The translations under genes and the position numbers were made by a program. The notes beneath the pieces are model-generated. The model worked only from the letters and a program-made list of their open reading frames with translations. It was not told the DNA's origin and searched no databases. Shown one piece after another: positions 45,688 to 54,243 of a stretch of DNA of 64,000 nucleotides. Positions within the stretch are counted from its first letter, which is position 1, and every line of letters begins with the position of its first letter. Source of the stretch: Geothrix terrae (lineage in GTDB: Bacteria > Acidobacteriota > Holophagae > Holophagales > Holophagaceae); NCBI RefSeq assembly GCF_022808775.1, contig NZ_JAKZLA010000008.1, forward strand, positions 1 to 64,000, read 5' to 3'.

Positions 45688-46626
45688 TCAGCCTTCACCC
45701 AGGATGCCCGCCACGGCGGAGTAGGGGTCCTGGGCGTGGTCGGCGATGGCCTGGATGGCGGCCTCCAGGCGCTCGGGGCCGGCCTGGGCCCGGGCCCGGC
45801 GCAGGGCGGCTTCGGCCAGGAGCGATTCGAAGCGCAGGCGGGCCCGCTCCCGGGCCTTGCGGGCCAGCCCGCCGTGGGCCCGCAGCCAGGCGCCATGTTG
45901 CCGGACCTGCTCCAGCAGCTCCGGCACGCCTTCGCCCCGCTGGGCCACGGTGCGCAGCACCGGCGGATCCCAGGGCCGCGTGGCCGCCATGGACTTCATG
46001 GCCACCAGCTCCTGCTCCACCTGGTCGGCCCCGTCGCGGTCGGCCTTGTTGATCACGAAGAGGTCCGCGACCTCCATGATGCCGGCCTTGATGGCCTGGA
46101 TCTCGTCGCCCATGCCCGGCACCAGCACCACGCAGCAGGTCTGGACGCAAGCCACCACGTCCACCTCATCCTGCCCCACGCCCACGGTCTCCACGATCAC
46201 CGTGTCGAAGCCCGCGGCATCCAGCAGGTCGATGGCGTCTTGGGTGGCCCGGGCCAGGCCGCCCAGCGCCCCGCGCGTGGCCATGCTCCGGATGAAGATG
46301 CCGGGATCGGCGGCGATGCGCTGCATGCGGATGCGGTCGCCCAGGATGGCCCCGCCGCTGAAGGGCGAGGTGGGATCCACCGCGAGGATGCCCACCTTCT
46401 GGCCTTCCGCCCGCAGGGCCCGGGCGAGCTGGTCCGTGAGGGTGCTCTTGCCGGCGCCGGGGGAGCCCGTGATGCCGATCACGACTGCCCGGCCCAGGTG
46501 GGGCCAGAGGCGGGCCATGAGGGCCCGGGCCTCGGGGTGGCCATTTTCCATCCAGGAGATGGCCCGGCCCAGCGCCCGCGCCTCCCCGCGGCGCAGGGGC
46601 TCCAGGAGATCGGCGGCAGAAGGCAT
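45688..46626 (-). CDS. meaB: MeaB/ArgK-type G-protein chaperone of a B12 mutase
   Basis: The 312-residue G3E GTPase has Walker A GITGSPGAGKSTL, AVDPTSPFSGGAILGDRIRM, VETVGVGQDE and NKAD. MeaB guards and repairs adenosylcobalamin-dependent methylmalonyl-CoA mutase; related proteins serve other acyl-CoA mutases. The mutase genes are not in the window. It is convergent with aguB, with eight bases between stops. Confidence 0.92.
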   Translation of the reverse strand: MPSAADLLEPLRRGEARALGRAISWMENGHPEARALMARLWPHLGRAVVIGITGSPGAGKSTLTDQLARALRAEGQKVGILAVDPTSPFSGGAILGDRIRMQRIAADPGIFIRSMATRGALGGLARATQDAIDLLDAAGFDTVIVETVGVGQDEVDVVACVQTCCVVLVPGMGDEIQAIKAGIMEVADLFVINKADRDGADQVEQELVAMKSMAATRPWDPPVLRTVAQRGEGVPELLEQVRQHGAWLRAHGGLARKARERARLRFESLLAEAALRRARAQAGPERLEAAIQAIADHAQDPYSAVAGILGEG

Positions 46627-46729
46627 GGGCCCAGGATGCCATCACCCCGCCGGGACCGGAACTCGCCGGGGGGGATCCGATGGGGTACCCTAAACCTTCC
46701 GGCCCGCGCCGCAGTAGGACCATACAACG

Positions 46730-47140
46730 ATGATCAAAGGGCTGAAACCCTCGAAAGACCCCGCTTCCGGGGACGCGGCGCCGGAGGCGACGCGCGGGCC
46801 GGGCCAGGCCCCAGTCCGGCTGACCAAGCGGGCGCCCGTGGCTCCTCCGGACCCCAAGTCGCCTCGGGAGAAGATCTGTGCCGAGTGCGGCATGCGCTTC
46901 AAGGTGGAGACCGGCCAGAAGTTCTACCTCTGCCCCGACTGTTACCGCCGCTCCTTCACCTACAAGCGGAAGGGGGGGAAGGAGGCCACCCGGGTCCTCA
47001 CGCACATCACCTGCGCCACCTGCGGGGCCCAGGAGTACCTGCCCTTCGTGCCCGAGGATCCCGCCAAGGCCCTGTGCCGGGCCTGCTATGCCAAGGATCG
47101 GCCGGAACCCAAGGCCGCTCCTCGGCACTCCCGTTCATGA
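46730..47140 (+). CDS. Double zinc-ribbon protein
   Basis: The 136-residue soluble protein has a Pro-rich, probably disordered N-terminal 45 residues. Two CxxC...CxxC zinc ribbons follow: CAECGMRF with LCPDCYRRS, and CATCGAQEY with LCRACYAKD. The pattern matches small zinc-ribbon proteins of unknown role, possibly nucleic-acid binding. It is divergent from meaB and 13 bp ahead of the next gene. Confidence 0.75.
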   Translation: MIKGLKPSKDPASGDAAPEATRGPGQAPVRLTKRAPVAPPDPKSPREKICAECGMRFKVETGQKFYLCPDCYRRSFTYKRKGGKEATRVLTHITCATCGAQEYLPFVPEDPAKALCRACYAKDRPEPKAAPRHSRS

Positions 47141-47153
47141 GTCAGGAGATCTG

Positions 47154-48284
47154 ATGCGTTACACCGTTCTGCCTCTGCTGTTCACCGTGTCGCTGCTGCC
47201 CGCCCAGGGCCCGGCCCCGGCCAAGCCCGCCGCCAGGCCCACTCTGAAGACGGCCCCGAAGGCCGAACCCACCTCCGAGGCCGCCCGCCGGACCTTCCTC
47301 CAGGTGCTCGACGCCGTGGATGCCGGGTGGTTCGGCCAGCCCTACCAGGGCATCACCTCCGTGGAGATGCAGGGCACCCTCGGCGTGGCCCTCAGCGGCG
47401 CCGCCGTGAACCAGAAGGTGGACAGCCTCAGCCAAGGCCAGGTGAAGGGCAACAGCCAGGGCGGCCAGGCCAACCTCCGCCTCAAGGGCACCTACTTCGC
47501 CAATGGCGACTTCCGCACGGACCTGGCCGGGGACTTCGGCAACCTGCTCTACACCCGCCGCGGCACCCGGGGCTTCCTGTACAGCAAGGAGCAGAACGCC
47601 TACACCACCCGGGTGGAGCCGCCTCCGTCCGACGCGCCGCGGACCTACATGGCCTGGTTCCGGCAGACCCTGAACGACATCAAGGCCGTCTACATCGACG
47701 CCCCCACCTTCAAGGCCAGCCTGGCGGGCGAGGAGACCAGCGGCGGCCGGACCCTCCAGCATCTCGTCTTCAACGCCCCCACCAAGCCCTGGGACGCCAA
47801 GCGCCGCGAGCAGAGCATGGCCCAGAGCCTGGGCTTCTGGAAGCGGGGCCGCCTGGAGGTGACCGTGGACAAGGCCACCCAGATGCCCCAGCGCGTGGAG
47901 TTCCGGAATGACGAGCAGGGGGTCCACACCCGCATGGACTTCACCTACGGCGCCGGGAACAAGCTCCAGGCCGTGAACCTCACCAACAGCAGCCGCGGCT
48001 TCGAGGGCCCGGGCTGGCTCCGCCTCGGCTACGGCGGGGACGGCCTCATGTCCCACATCGCCGGCGAGCTGGCGAGCCAGGACAAGAAGATCTCCTTTGC
48101 CATGGATCTGGCCTGGTCCAAGACCCGCACCCCCAACGACCTCATCGCCATCCCGCCCGCCGGGGCCACCAAGCGCGGCCGGGAGGACATGGAGATCCAG
48201 CTCATGGTGGGCCTCGCCTCCAAGATCTTCGACCTCCAGCGCGCCGGCCTCAACCTCCGGAGCGTCGCCATCGGCGGAAAGTAA
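47154..48284 (+). CDS. Secreted protein with LolA-like character, function unknown
   Basis: The 376-residue protein starts at the ATG at 47154 after CAGGAGAT. Its signal peptide is MRYTVLPLLFTVSLLPA with Gln next, followed by a Pro/Ala/Lys linker of about 30 residues. The body has repeated beta-strand stretches (VEMQGTLGVALSGA, ANLRLKGTYFANGDFRTDLAG, GRLEVTVDKATQMPQRVEF, RMDFTYGAGNKLQAVNL), recalling the open barrel of LolA/LppX-like lipid carriers. This likeness is only by general pattern. It ends 15 bases before tRNA-Pro. Confidence 0.7.
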   Translation: MRYTVLPLLFTVSLLPAQGPAPAKPAARPTLKTAPKAEPTSEAARRTFLQVLDAVDAGWFGQPYQGITSVEMQGTLGVALSGAAVNQKVDSLSQGQVKGNSQGGQANLRLKGTYFANGDFRTDLAGDFGNLLYTRRGTRGFLYSKEQNAYTTRVEPPPSDAPRTYMAWFRQTLNDIKAVYIDAPTFKASLAGEETSGGRTLQHLVFNAPTKPWDAKRREQSMAQSLGFWKRGRLEVTVDKATQMPQRVEFRNDEQGVHTRMDFTYGAGNKLQAVNLTNSSRGFEGPGWLRLGYGGDGLMSHIAGELASQDKKISFAMDLAWSKTRTPNDLIAIPPAGATKRGREDMEIQLMVGLASKIFDLQRAGLNLRSVAIGGK

Positions 48285-48299
48285 GTAGACTGGATCCAT

Positions 48300-48376
48300 C
48301 GGAGCGTGGCGCAGCCTGGTAGCGCATCTGCTTTGGGAGCAGAGGGTCGCGAGTTCGAATCTCGCCGCTCCGACCA
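48300..48376 (+). tRNA. tRNA-Pro (UGG)
   Basis: The acceptor stem CGGAGCG pairs with CGCTCCG. The anticodon loop TTTGGGA gives TGG (48334-48336), the T-arm contains GTTCGAAT, and CCA is encoded at 48374-48376. All four arms fold normally. Confidence 0.97.
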
Positions 48377-48443
48377 AGAAATGGGGGGCCGAACGGCCTC
48401 CCATTTCTTGGTCGGAAAAGACCCGGCGATATTCGAACTCGCG
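48369..48443. repeat. Inverted copy of the tRNA-Pro 3' end
   Basis: A near-perfect palindrome starts inside the tRNA: bases 48369-48385 (end of acceptor stem, CCA and flank) are mirrored at 48400-48416. Bases 48424-48443 mirror the T-arm (48348-48367) at 19 of 20 positions. The inner part can also act as a terminator hairpin. Confidence 0.8.
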
Positions 48444-48446
48444 AGT

Positions 48447-48489
48447 GGCCTTTCTACGGCAGGACCAGATGTCCTGCCGTAGAAAGGCC
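48447..48489. terminator. Long perfect hairpin downstream of tRNA-Pro
   Basis: A 19-bp perfect inverted repeat (GGCCTTTCTACGGCAGGAC and its complement) surrounds a five-base loop. No T-run follows on either strand, so a terminator role is only a guess. A further T-loop-like CAGTTCGAATC lies at about 48511-48521. Confidence 0.45.
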
Positions 48490-48599
48490 GGCGGCTGGCG
48501 AAGCCAGACGCAGTTCGAATCAGCCCGAGTGGGTCGGTCGGACCGTAGGAGCCTCCCTCGCGCCGGAGAACGGCCTGCGCGATGAGCCTGACAAACCCT

Positions 48600-49172
48600 T
48601 CAGGCCGACTCGGCTTCCCCGGAAGACGCCTCCGATCCGGCCATGGGGGGCCGGGACGATCCCCGCATGGGGAGCCTCAACAGGACGGCCTTCTTGTCGC
48701 GGCGGTACTCCGCTGGGTCGTAGTCCGGCGTCGCGGCCAGGCACCACTCCGCATATTGATGGATGGACATGACGGGCTTGGCGGGGTTGCCGCAGGCCAG
48801 GACATCCGGAGGGATGTTTCGCGTCACGACAGATCCGGCGGCGATCACAGAGTTCGGGCCGATGGTCACTCCGGGGAGGATGATGGCCCGCTGGCCGATC
48901 ACGCAGTTGTCCAGCACCGTGATCCGGCCGAACTTGATGACCTTCTTGTAGCGCTCCTGATCGCGGAAGACGTGGGTGCCGCCGTCATGCGTGAGGAAGC
49001 AGACTTCCGCGGCCATGGCCACATGGTGGCCAATGGTGACCAGGTAGGGTTCTGACCCGAAGTCCGGGAGCCCTCCCAGCTTGCAATCGTCCGGAAGGGT
49101 CAGGCCGGCCCTCCGGAGCTGCCAGAGCCGGAGGCGATTGTAGATTTTGCGCGCGGAACTGACGATGAGCAT
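48600..49172 (-). CDS. Left-handed beta-helix acyltransferase
   Basis: The 190-residue hexapeptide-repeat protein has LVTIGHHVAMAAEVCFLTHDGGTHVF (with the catalytic His), ITVLDNCVIGQRAIILPGV, TIGPNSVIAAGSVVTRNIP and the closing CGNPAKPV loop. It is close to the colanic-acid/LPS O-acetyltransferase group. A disordered tail of about 30 residues ends it. It is divergent from the acyl-carrier-protein gene cluster and may act on the same glycan or lipid product. Confidence 0.85.
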   Translation of the reverse strand: MLIVSSARKIYNRLRLWQLRRAGLTLPDDCKLGGLPDFGSEPYLVTIGHHVAMAAEVCFLTHDGGTHVFRDQERYKKVIKFGRITVLDNCVIGQRAIILPGVTIGPNSVIAAGSVVTRNIPPDVLACGNPAKPVMSIHQYAEWCLAATPDYDPAEYRRDKKAVLLRLPMRGSSRPPMAGSEASSGEAESA

Positions 49173-49239
49173 TTACCCCCCTGCGGGCGCCCGGGATCGC
49201 GGAAAAGGGCCGATGGGCGCGAGGCTTGCGGTTTGACAG

Positions 49240-49260
49240 CCCCTCCAAAATTTGGAGGGG
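49240..49260. promoter_or_regulatory. Perfect palindrome in the divergent promoter region
   Basis: CCCCTCCAAA-A-TTTGGAGGGG lies between the divergent acyltransferase and acyl-carrier-protein genes, 68 bases upstream of the former. It is placed as an operator would be; a hairpin terminator is less likely here. Confidence 0.45.
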
Positions 49261-49323
49261 GAGGGCCTGGCACATTCACGGGTCTGAGAAATATTGTAAC
49301 CGTTTTTTCAATAGTCATATCCA

Positions 49324-49351
49324 TTGAATAGCTGTAAAACAAGCATACATT
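49324..49351 (+). promoter_or_regulatory. Promoter for the acyl-carrier-protein cluster
   Basis: TTGAAT (49324-49329), a 16-base spacer and TACATT (49346-49351) lie in an AT-rich patch (about 49288-49355). The patch stands out from the GC-rich surroundings and precedes the start of the first gene by about 75 bases. Confidence 0.5.
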
Positions 49352-49424
49352 CTGGGGATGCTGATGCCAGGAATGAATTGCCTCGGGCATCCCAATCACT
49401 GACACCGAAGGAAGGAGAAAGATC

Positions 49425-49694
49425 ATGATCGCCGACTCCAACTCCGTTGCTCCCGAGCTCCGCGAGTTCATCTCGCGGAACTTCCTGTTCAGCGACCAGG
49501 GCTTCAAGTACGGGGATGACGCCTCCTTCCTCCGGGAAGGCATCATCGATTCGCTGGGGGTCATGGAACTGGTGACCTTCGTGGAGAAGCAGTACGGCAT
49601 CGCGGTGGCCGACCACGAGCTCCTGCCCAGCAATTTCGATTCCGTGAGCCGGCTGAGCTCGTTCATCACCAGCAAGCTGGCGGGCCATTCATGA
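49425..49694 (+). CDS. Acyl carrier protein
   Basis: The 89-residue acidic four-helix protein has the phosphopantetheine serine in GIIDSLGVMELVTFVEK (DSL motif near residue 43). It is not the fatty-acid ACP, which normally lies with fab genes, but a stand-alone carrier next to its own ligase. It would hold an acyl or aminoacyl group as a thioester. AAGGAGAAAG precedes the start. It is the first gene of a run reaching 55959. Confidence 0.92.
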   Translation: MIADSNSVAPELREFISRNFLFSDQGFKYGDDASFLREGIIDSLGVMELVTFVEKQYGIAVADHELLPSNFDSVSRLSSFITSKLAGHS

Positions 49695-49704
49695 GGGGTT
49701 CCGG

Positions 49705-51210
49705 GTGCTTGTCCACGAATTCCTGACCCGCTCGGCCGCCCGCTTTCCGGAGAAGGTCGCCCTGGTGTGTGATGGCCGGCGGCTGACCTACGCGGAGCTG
49801 GACGACATGACGGACCGGCTCGGGAACGCCCTCGTCCAGGGGGGCGTGGGCCGAGGCGACCGGGTCGCCCTCCACCTGCCCAACTCTGTGGAGGCGGTGG
49901 TCGGGATCTTCGCCGCGCTGAAAGCGGGCGGCACCTTCGTGTGCATCAACGCCTCCACCAAGGCGGAGAAGCTGGCCTACATCCTGAACGATTGCCGTGC
50001 CAAGGCGCTGTTGATGCAGGAGCGGACCGGAGGCTGGGACGCCGTTCCCTCCCTCACCCTCAGCGTTCTCTGCGGCGCGCAGGAGAGGCCCGCGGATGCG
50101 CGCCTGCGGCGCTTCGAGGAGATCCTGGCCGAAGCCCCCGCGACCCCCCTGCCCCTCCGCAACATCGACCTGGACCTGGCCTGCCTGGTCTACACCTCGG
50201 GCAGCACGGGCGAACCCAAGGGCGTGATGTGCGATCACAGCAACGTGGATTTCGCCAGCACCGCCATCATGACCTACCTGCAGAACCGGGCGGAGGACAT
50301 CATCCTCAGCGCCCTGCCCCTGTCCTTCGACTACGGCCTGTATCAGCTCCTGATGGCGTTCAAGGTGGGTGGGACGCTGGTGCTGGAGCGGTCCTTCATG
50401 TACCCGACGGTGATCCTCCAGCAGATCCAGGAGGAGCGCCCCACGGGATTCCCCGGGGTTCCCACCATCTTCGCGATGCTGGTCCAGAAGGACCTTCGCG
50501 CCTACGACACCTCCAGCCTCCGCTACCTCACCAACACGGCGGCCTCCCTGCCGCCCAGCCGGATCCTCGAGCTGCAGGCCGCCTTTCCGGGCGTGGCACT
50601 CTATTCGATGTACGGCCTCACCGAGACCAAGCGCACCCTCTACCTGCCCCCCGACCAGCTCGCCATCCGGCCCGGCTCCGTCGGCATCCCCATTCCCGGC
50701 ACCGAGGCCTGGATCGAGGACGAATCCGGGCGGCGCCTGGGCCCCGGCGAGACGGGCGAGCTGGTGGTGCGCGGCCGGCATGTGATGCGCGGCTACTGGG
50801 AGGCCCCGGAGGCGACGGCCCACCGGTTCCGCCCCGGCCCCATCCCGGGCGAGCGGCTCTGCTACTCCGGGGACCTGTTCCGTCAGGATGCCGACGGGTA
50901 CTTCTACTTCCTCAGCCGGAAGGACGACATCATCAAGAGCCGCGGGGAGAAGGTGGCACCCAAGGAAGTGGAGAACGTCCTCCACATGCTTCCCGGCGTC
51001 ACGGCCGTGGTGGTGGGTGTTCCCGATCCGACGGCCGGGGAGGTGGTGAAGGCCTTCGTCGTGGCCCAAGGGGCGCCGCTGACGGAAGCCCAGGTGATCG
51101 CCCATTGCCGGGCGCACCTGGAGGAATTCATGGTTCCGAAATACGTCGAATTCAGGACCGACCTGCCCATGACCTCCTCCGGGAAGATCAGCCGGCTCGG
51201 ACTGCGATAG
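49705..51210 (+). CDS. AMP-forming acyl-CoA/acyl-ACP ligase
   Basis: The 501-residue ANL-family enzyme starts at a GTG. Core motifs are LVYTSGSTGEPKGVMC (P-loop), YSMYGLTETKRTLYLP, LCYSGDLFRQDADGYFYFLSRKDDIIK and the C-terminal MTSSGKISR with the catalytic Lys. It would activate a carboxylic or amino acid with ATP and load the adjacent carrier protein. Overall it is most like the ligases of exosortase-A/EPS loci (known as TIGR03098), but this is judged from memory of the family. Confidence 0.9.
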   Translation: MLVHEFLTRSAARFPEKVALVCDGRRLTYAELDDMTDRLGNALVQGGVGRGDRVALHLPNSVEAVVGIFAALKAGGTFVCINASTKAEKLAYILNDCRAKALLMQERTGGWDAVPSLTLSVLCGAQERPADARLRRFEEILAEAPATPLPLRNIDLDLACLVYTSGSTGEPKGVMCDHSNVDFASTAIMTYLQNRAEDIILSALPLSFDYGLYQLLMAFKVGGTLVLERSFMYPTVILQQIQEERPTGFPGVPTIFAMLVQKDLRAYDTSSLRYLTNTAASLPPSRILELQAAFPGVALYSMYGLTETKRTLYLPPDQLAIRPGSVGIPIPGTEAWIEDESGRRLGPGETGELVVRGRHVMRGYWEAPEATAHRFRPGPIPGERLCYSGDLFRQDADGYFYFLSRKDDIIKSRGEKVAPKEVENVLHMLPGVTAVVVGVPDPTAGEVVKAFVVAQGAPLTEAQVIAHCRAHLEEFMVPKYVEFRTDLPMTSSGKISRLGLR

Positions 51211-51218
51211 GAGCGTCA

Positions 51219-53207
51219 ATGTGCGGCATCGTGGGCATCTGCGGGCTCAACGGGGGACCCCCGGCCGAGGTCTCGACCCTCCGCCGCATGCTGGGGATGA
51301 TCCGCCACCGGGGCCCGGACCAGTTCGGAATCTACGTGGACGACCACGCGGCCCTGGGCAGCGCACGGCTCAGCATCATCGACCTGAGCACCGGCCAGCA
51401 GCCCATCTCCAACGAGGACGGCACCCTCTGGATCGTGTTCAACGGGGAGGTCTTCAACCACCCGGAGCTCCGCCAGGAGCTGGAGCGGAGGGGGCACCGG
51501 TTCGCCACCGCCTGCGACACGGAGACGGTCCTTCACGCCTATGAGGAGTACGGTCCGGACTGCCTGGCGAAGTTCAACGGCCAGTTTGCCATCGCCATCT
51601 GGGACACGCGCAATCGCGCCCTGTTCCTGGCCCGGGACCGGCTGGGCGTACGGCCCCTGTTCTACACCTTCGCCGACGGCCGCCTGGTGTTCGGCTCCGA
51701 GATCAAGGCGATCCTGGCCGGCCCCGGCGTGGTGGCCGCCGTGGATCCCCTGGCGCTGGACCAGATCTTCACGTTCTGGAGCCCCCTCTCGCCGCGGTCC
51801 TTCTTCCAGGGGATCGAGGAGGTCCCACCGGGCCACTTCCTGCGGCTGCAGGAAGGCCGGGTGGCCCTGGAGCCCTACTGGCAGCTGACTTTCCCGGAAG
51901 GACGCCCGGAACCGGCGCGCTCCCAGGATGAGTACGCCGCGGAGTTGCGGGAACTCCTCATCGATGCCACACGCATCCGGCTCCGGGCGGACGTGCCCGT
52001 GGGGGCCTACCTGAGCGGAGGGCTGGATTCCTCCACCATCACCGCGATCATCCGCCATCACACGGCGAGTCCGCTGGAGACCTTCTCGATCTCGTTCTCG
52101 GATGCGGACTACGACGAAAGCGGGTTCCAGACCCGGATGGCCCGGCACCTGGGCACCGATCACCACGTGGTCCACGCCTCCGACGCCGACATCGGGAGGG
52201 TGTTCCCGGAGGTGGTCTGGCACGCCGAGACCCCGCTTCTCAGGACTTCTCCGGCGCCGATGTTCCTCCTGTCCGGGCTGGTCCGGGAGAAGGGGTTCAA
52301 GGTGGTCCTCACGGGCGAGGGGGCCGATGAATTCCTGGCGGGCTACGACCTGTTCAAGGAAGCCAAGATCCGGAGGTTCTGGGCGGCCCAACCCGACTCC
52401 AAGCTCCGCCCGGCCCTGTTCAGCCGGATCTACCCCTGGATCTCCGGGCTGACCCAGGGCGGATCGGCCTATGCGACGGCCTTCTTCGGGCTGGGGCTGG
52501 AGGAAACCGCCTCCTCCAGCTATTCCCACAGCCTCCGCTGGCGCACCACCAGCCGGGTCAAGCGCTTCTTCAGCGACGACATGGCGGATCGGATCCGCGC
52601 CGCCGGTTCCGGAACCCACCTGGATCCCTCCTTCCCCGAGGGCTTCGACGGCTGGGATCCCCTCCACCGGGCCCAGTACCTGGAGATCTCGATCTTCCTG
52701 TCCCAGTACCTGCTGTCGTCCCAGAGCGACCGGGTGGCCATGGGCCACTCGGTGGAGGGGCGGTTCCCCTTCCTGGACCATCGGGTGGTCGATTTCTGCA
52801 ACCGGCTTCCCCCGGACCTGAAGCTCCATGGTCTCAAAGAGAAGTTCCTGCTGAAGGAGATCAGCCGCGAATGGCTTCCCGCGGAGATCACCGACCGGCC
52901 CAAGCAGCCCTACCGCGCGCCGATCCATCGCGCCTTCTTCAACGACTCGCCCCCGGACTACCTCGAGGAGCTGCTCTCGCCCTCCGCCATCCGCGCCTCG
53001 GGCTTCTTCAATCCCGTGGCCGTGGACCATCTGATCGCCAAGGCCCGGCGGGGCCAGGGCCTGGGTGAGACCGACGACATGGCCCTGGCCGGCATCATCT
53101 CCACCCAGCTCGTGGACGCGCAGTTTCTGTCCGGATTCGTACCCACCCCTCCCCTGGACGATGGCGACGACGTGAAGGTCGTGATCGGTCGGGGCGTCTG
53201 TCCCTGA
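51219..53207 (+). CDS. Asparagine-synthase-type glutamine amidotransferase
   Basis: The 662-residue protein has an N-terminal class II glutaminase domain (MCGIVGICG with the catalytic Cys2, RHRGPDQFG, SIIDLSTGQQPISNEDG, FNGEVFNH). The C-terminal synthetase domain has a PP-loop (VGAYLSGGLDSSTI) and VVLTGEGADEFLAGYD. It would amidate a carboxylate using glutamine and ATP. In polysaccharide and exosortase clusters such AsnB paralogues are thought to amidate products other than aspartate. It begins eight bases after the ligase stop. Confidence 0.9.
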   Translation: MCGIVGICGLNGGPPAEVSTLRRMLGMIRHRGPDQFGIYVDDHAALGSARLSIIDLSTGQQPISNEDGTLWIVFNGEVFNHPELRQELERRGHRFATACDTETVLHAYEEYGPDCLAKFNGQFAIAIWDTRNRALFLARDRLGVRPLFYTFADGRLVFGSEIKAILAGPGVVAAVDPLALDQIFTFWSPLSPRSFFQGIEEVPPGHFLRLQEGRVALEPYWQLTFPEGRPEPARSQDEYAAELRELLIDATRIRLRADVPVGAYLSGGLDSSTITAIIRHHTASPLETFSISFSDADYDESGFQTRMARHLGTDHHVVHASDADIGRVFPEVVWHAETPLLRTSPAPMFLLSGLVREKGFKVVLTGEGADEFLAGYDLFKEAKIRRFWAAQPDSKLRPALFSRIYPWISGLTQGGSAYATAFFGLGLEETASSSYSHSLRWRTTSRVKRFFSDDMADRIRAAGSGTHLDPSFPEGFDGWDPLHRAQYLEISIFLSQYLLSSQSDRVAMGHSVEGRFPFLDHRVVDFCNRLPPDLKLHGLKEKFLLKEISREWLPAEITDRPKQPYRAPIHRAFFNDSPPDYLEELLSPSAIRASGFFNPVAVDHLIAKARRGQGLGETDDMALAGIISTQLVDAQFLSGFVPTPPLDDGDDVKVVIGRGVCP

Positions 53208-53210
53208 GGA

Positions 53211-54215
53211 ATGCCCATGCCCATGAACCCGCGAGTCCTGGATATCGATGCTGCCGCCGAAACAGATCGGATCGTGCAGTGGCTGAGGGAGAACATGCGG
53301 GGTCTCCATCGCATGGGAGCCGTGCTCGGCATCAGTGGGGGGATCGATTCCTCTGTCTGCCTGGCGCTCTGCGTCAAGGCGTTCGGACCCGAGCGGGTGG
53401 TGCCCCTCCTGCTGCCCGAGAAGGATTCGGATCCCGCCTCCGAGGATCTGGCCCGGATGCTGGCGGCCCACTACGGTGTCACGCCCGTGCTGGAGGTCAT
53501 CACGCCGGCCCTGGACGGCTATGCCTGCTACCAGCGGCGGGATGAGGCCATCGCGCGGGTGTTCCCCGAGTACAACGCCAGCGCCGGGTACAAGGCGAAG
53601 ATCGTCCTGCCCCCCGGGCTTCTGGACCAGGGCACGCTGAACGTCTTCTCCCTGACGATCATCACCCCCGGGGGCGAGGAGAAGAGTGCGCGGCTGCGCC
53701 CCGCGGATCTGGCCCAGATCGTGGCCGCGTCCAATTTCAAGCAGCGCACCCGCACGGCGATGCTCTACTACCATGCCGAGCTCAGGAACTACGCGGTCAT
53801 CGGGACGCCCAACAAGAACGAGCACGACCAGGGATTCTTCGTCAAATACGGCGATGGCGGCGTGGACCTGATGCCCATCGTCCACCTCTACAAAACGCAG
53901 GTGTACCAGCTGGCCCGCCACCTGGATGTTCCCGAGGTGATCCAGAAGCGCCCGCCGACCTCCGATACGTACAGCGCCCCCACGACCCAGGAGGAATTCT
54001 TCTTCCGCATCCCCTTCAGGACCATGGACTTGCTCTGGTACGCCCAGGAGAACCAGGTCTCTGTGGAGGAGACGGCCGCGGCCCTGGACATGACGTCCGA
54101 TCAGGTGCGTCGTGCCTTCGAGGACTTCACCCAGAAGAAGCGGTCGACGTACTACCTGCGGACCCCTCCCTTGAACATGACCTCCCTTGGGACGCCGGCC
54201 TTCGCGGGCCGCTGA
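53211..54215 (+). CDS. NAD-synthetase (NadE)-like amidating enzyme
   Basis: The 334-residue N-type ATP pyrophosphatase has GISGGIDSSVC as the PP-loop, GTPNKNEHDQGFFVKYGDGGVDLMP, and LYKTQVYQLARHLDVPE, as in ammonia-dependent NAD synthetases. It lacks a glutaminase domain. The segment after PPTSDTYSAPTTQEEFFFR differs from the usual PPSADLW..Q.DE of NadE, and the gene is embedded in a biosynthetic cluster, so it may amidate another substrate. It starts three bases after the preceding gene. True NAD synthesis is still possible. Confidence 0.8.
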   Translation: MPMPMNPRVLDIDAAAETDRIVQWLRENMRGLHRMGAVLGISGGIDSSVCLALCVKAFGPERVVPLLLPEKDSDPASEDLARMLAAHYGVTPVLEVITPALDGYACYQRRDEAIARVFPEYNASAGYKAKIVLPPGLLDQGTLNVFSLTIITPGGEEKSARLRPADLAQIVAASNFKQRTRTAMLYYHAELRNYAVIGTPNKNEHDQGFFVKYGDGGVDLMPIVHLYKTQVYQLARHLDVPEVIQKRPPTSDTYSAPTTQEEFFFRIPFRTMDLLWYAQENQVSVEETAAALDMTSDQVRRAFEDFTQKKRSTYYLRTPPLNMTSLGTPAFAGR

Positions 54216-54243
54216 TTCCGCTCCCGCCGCCTTGGAGGGCCCC

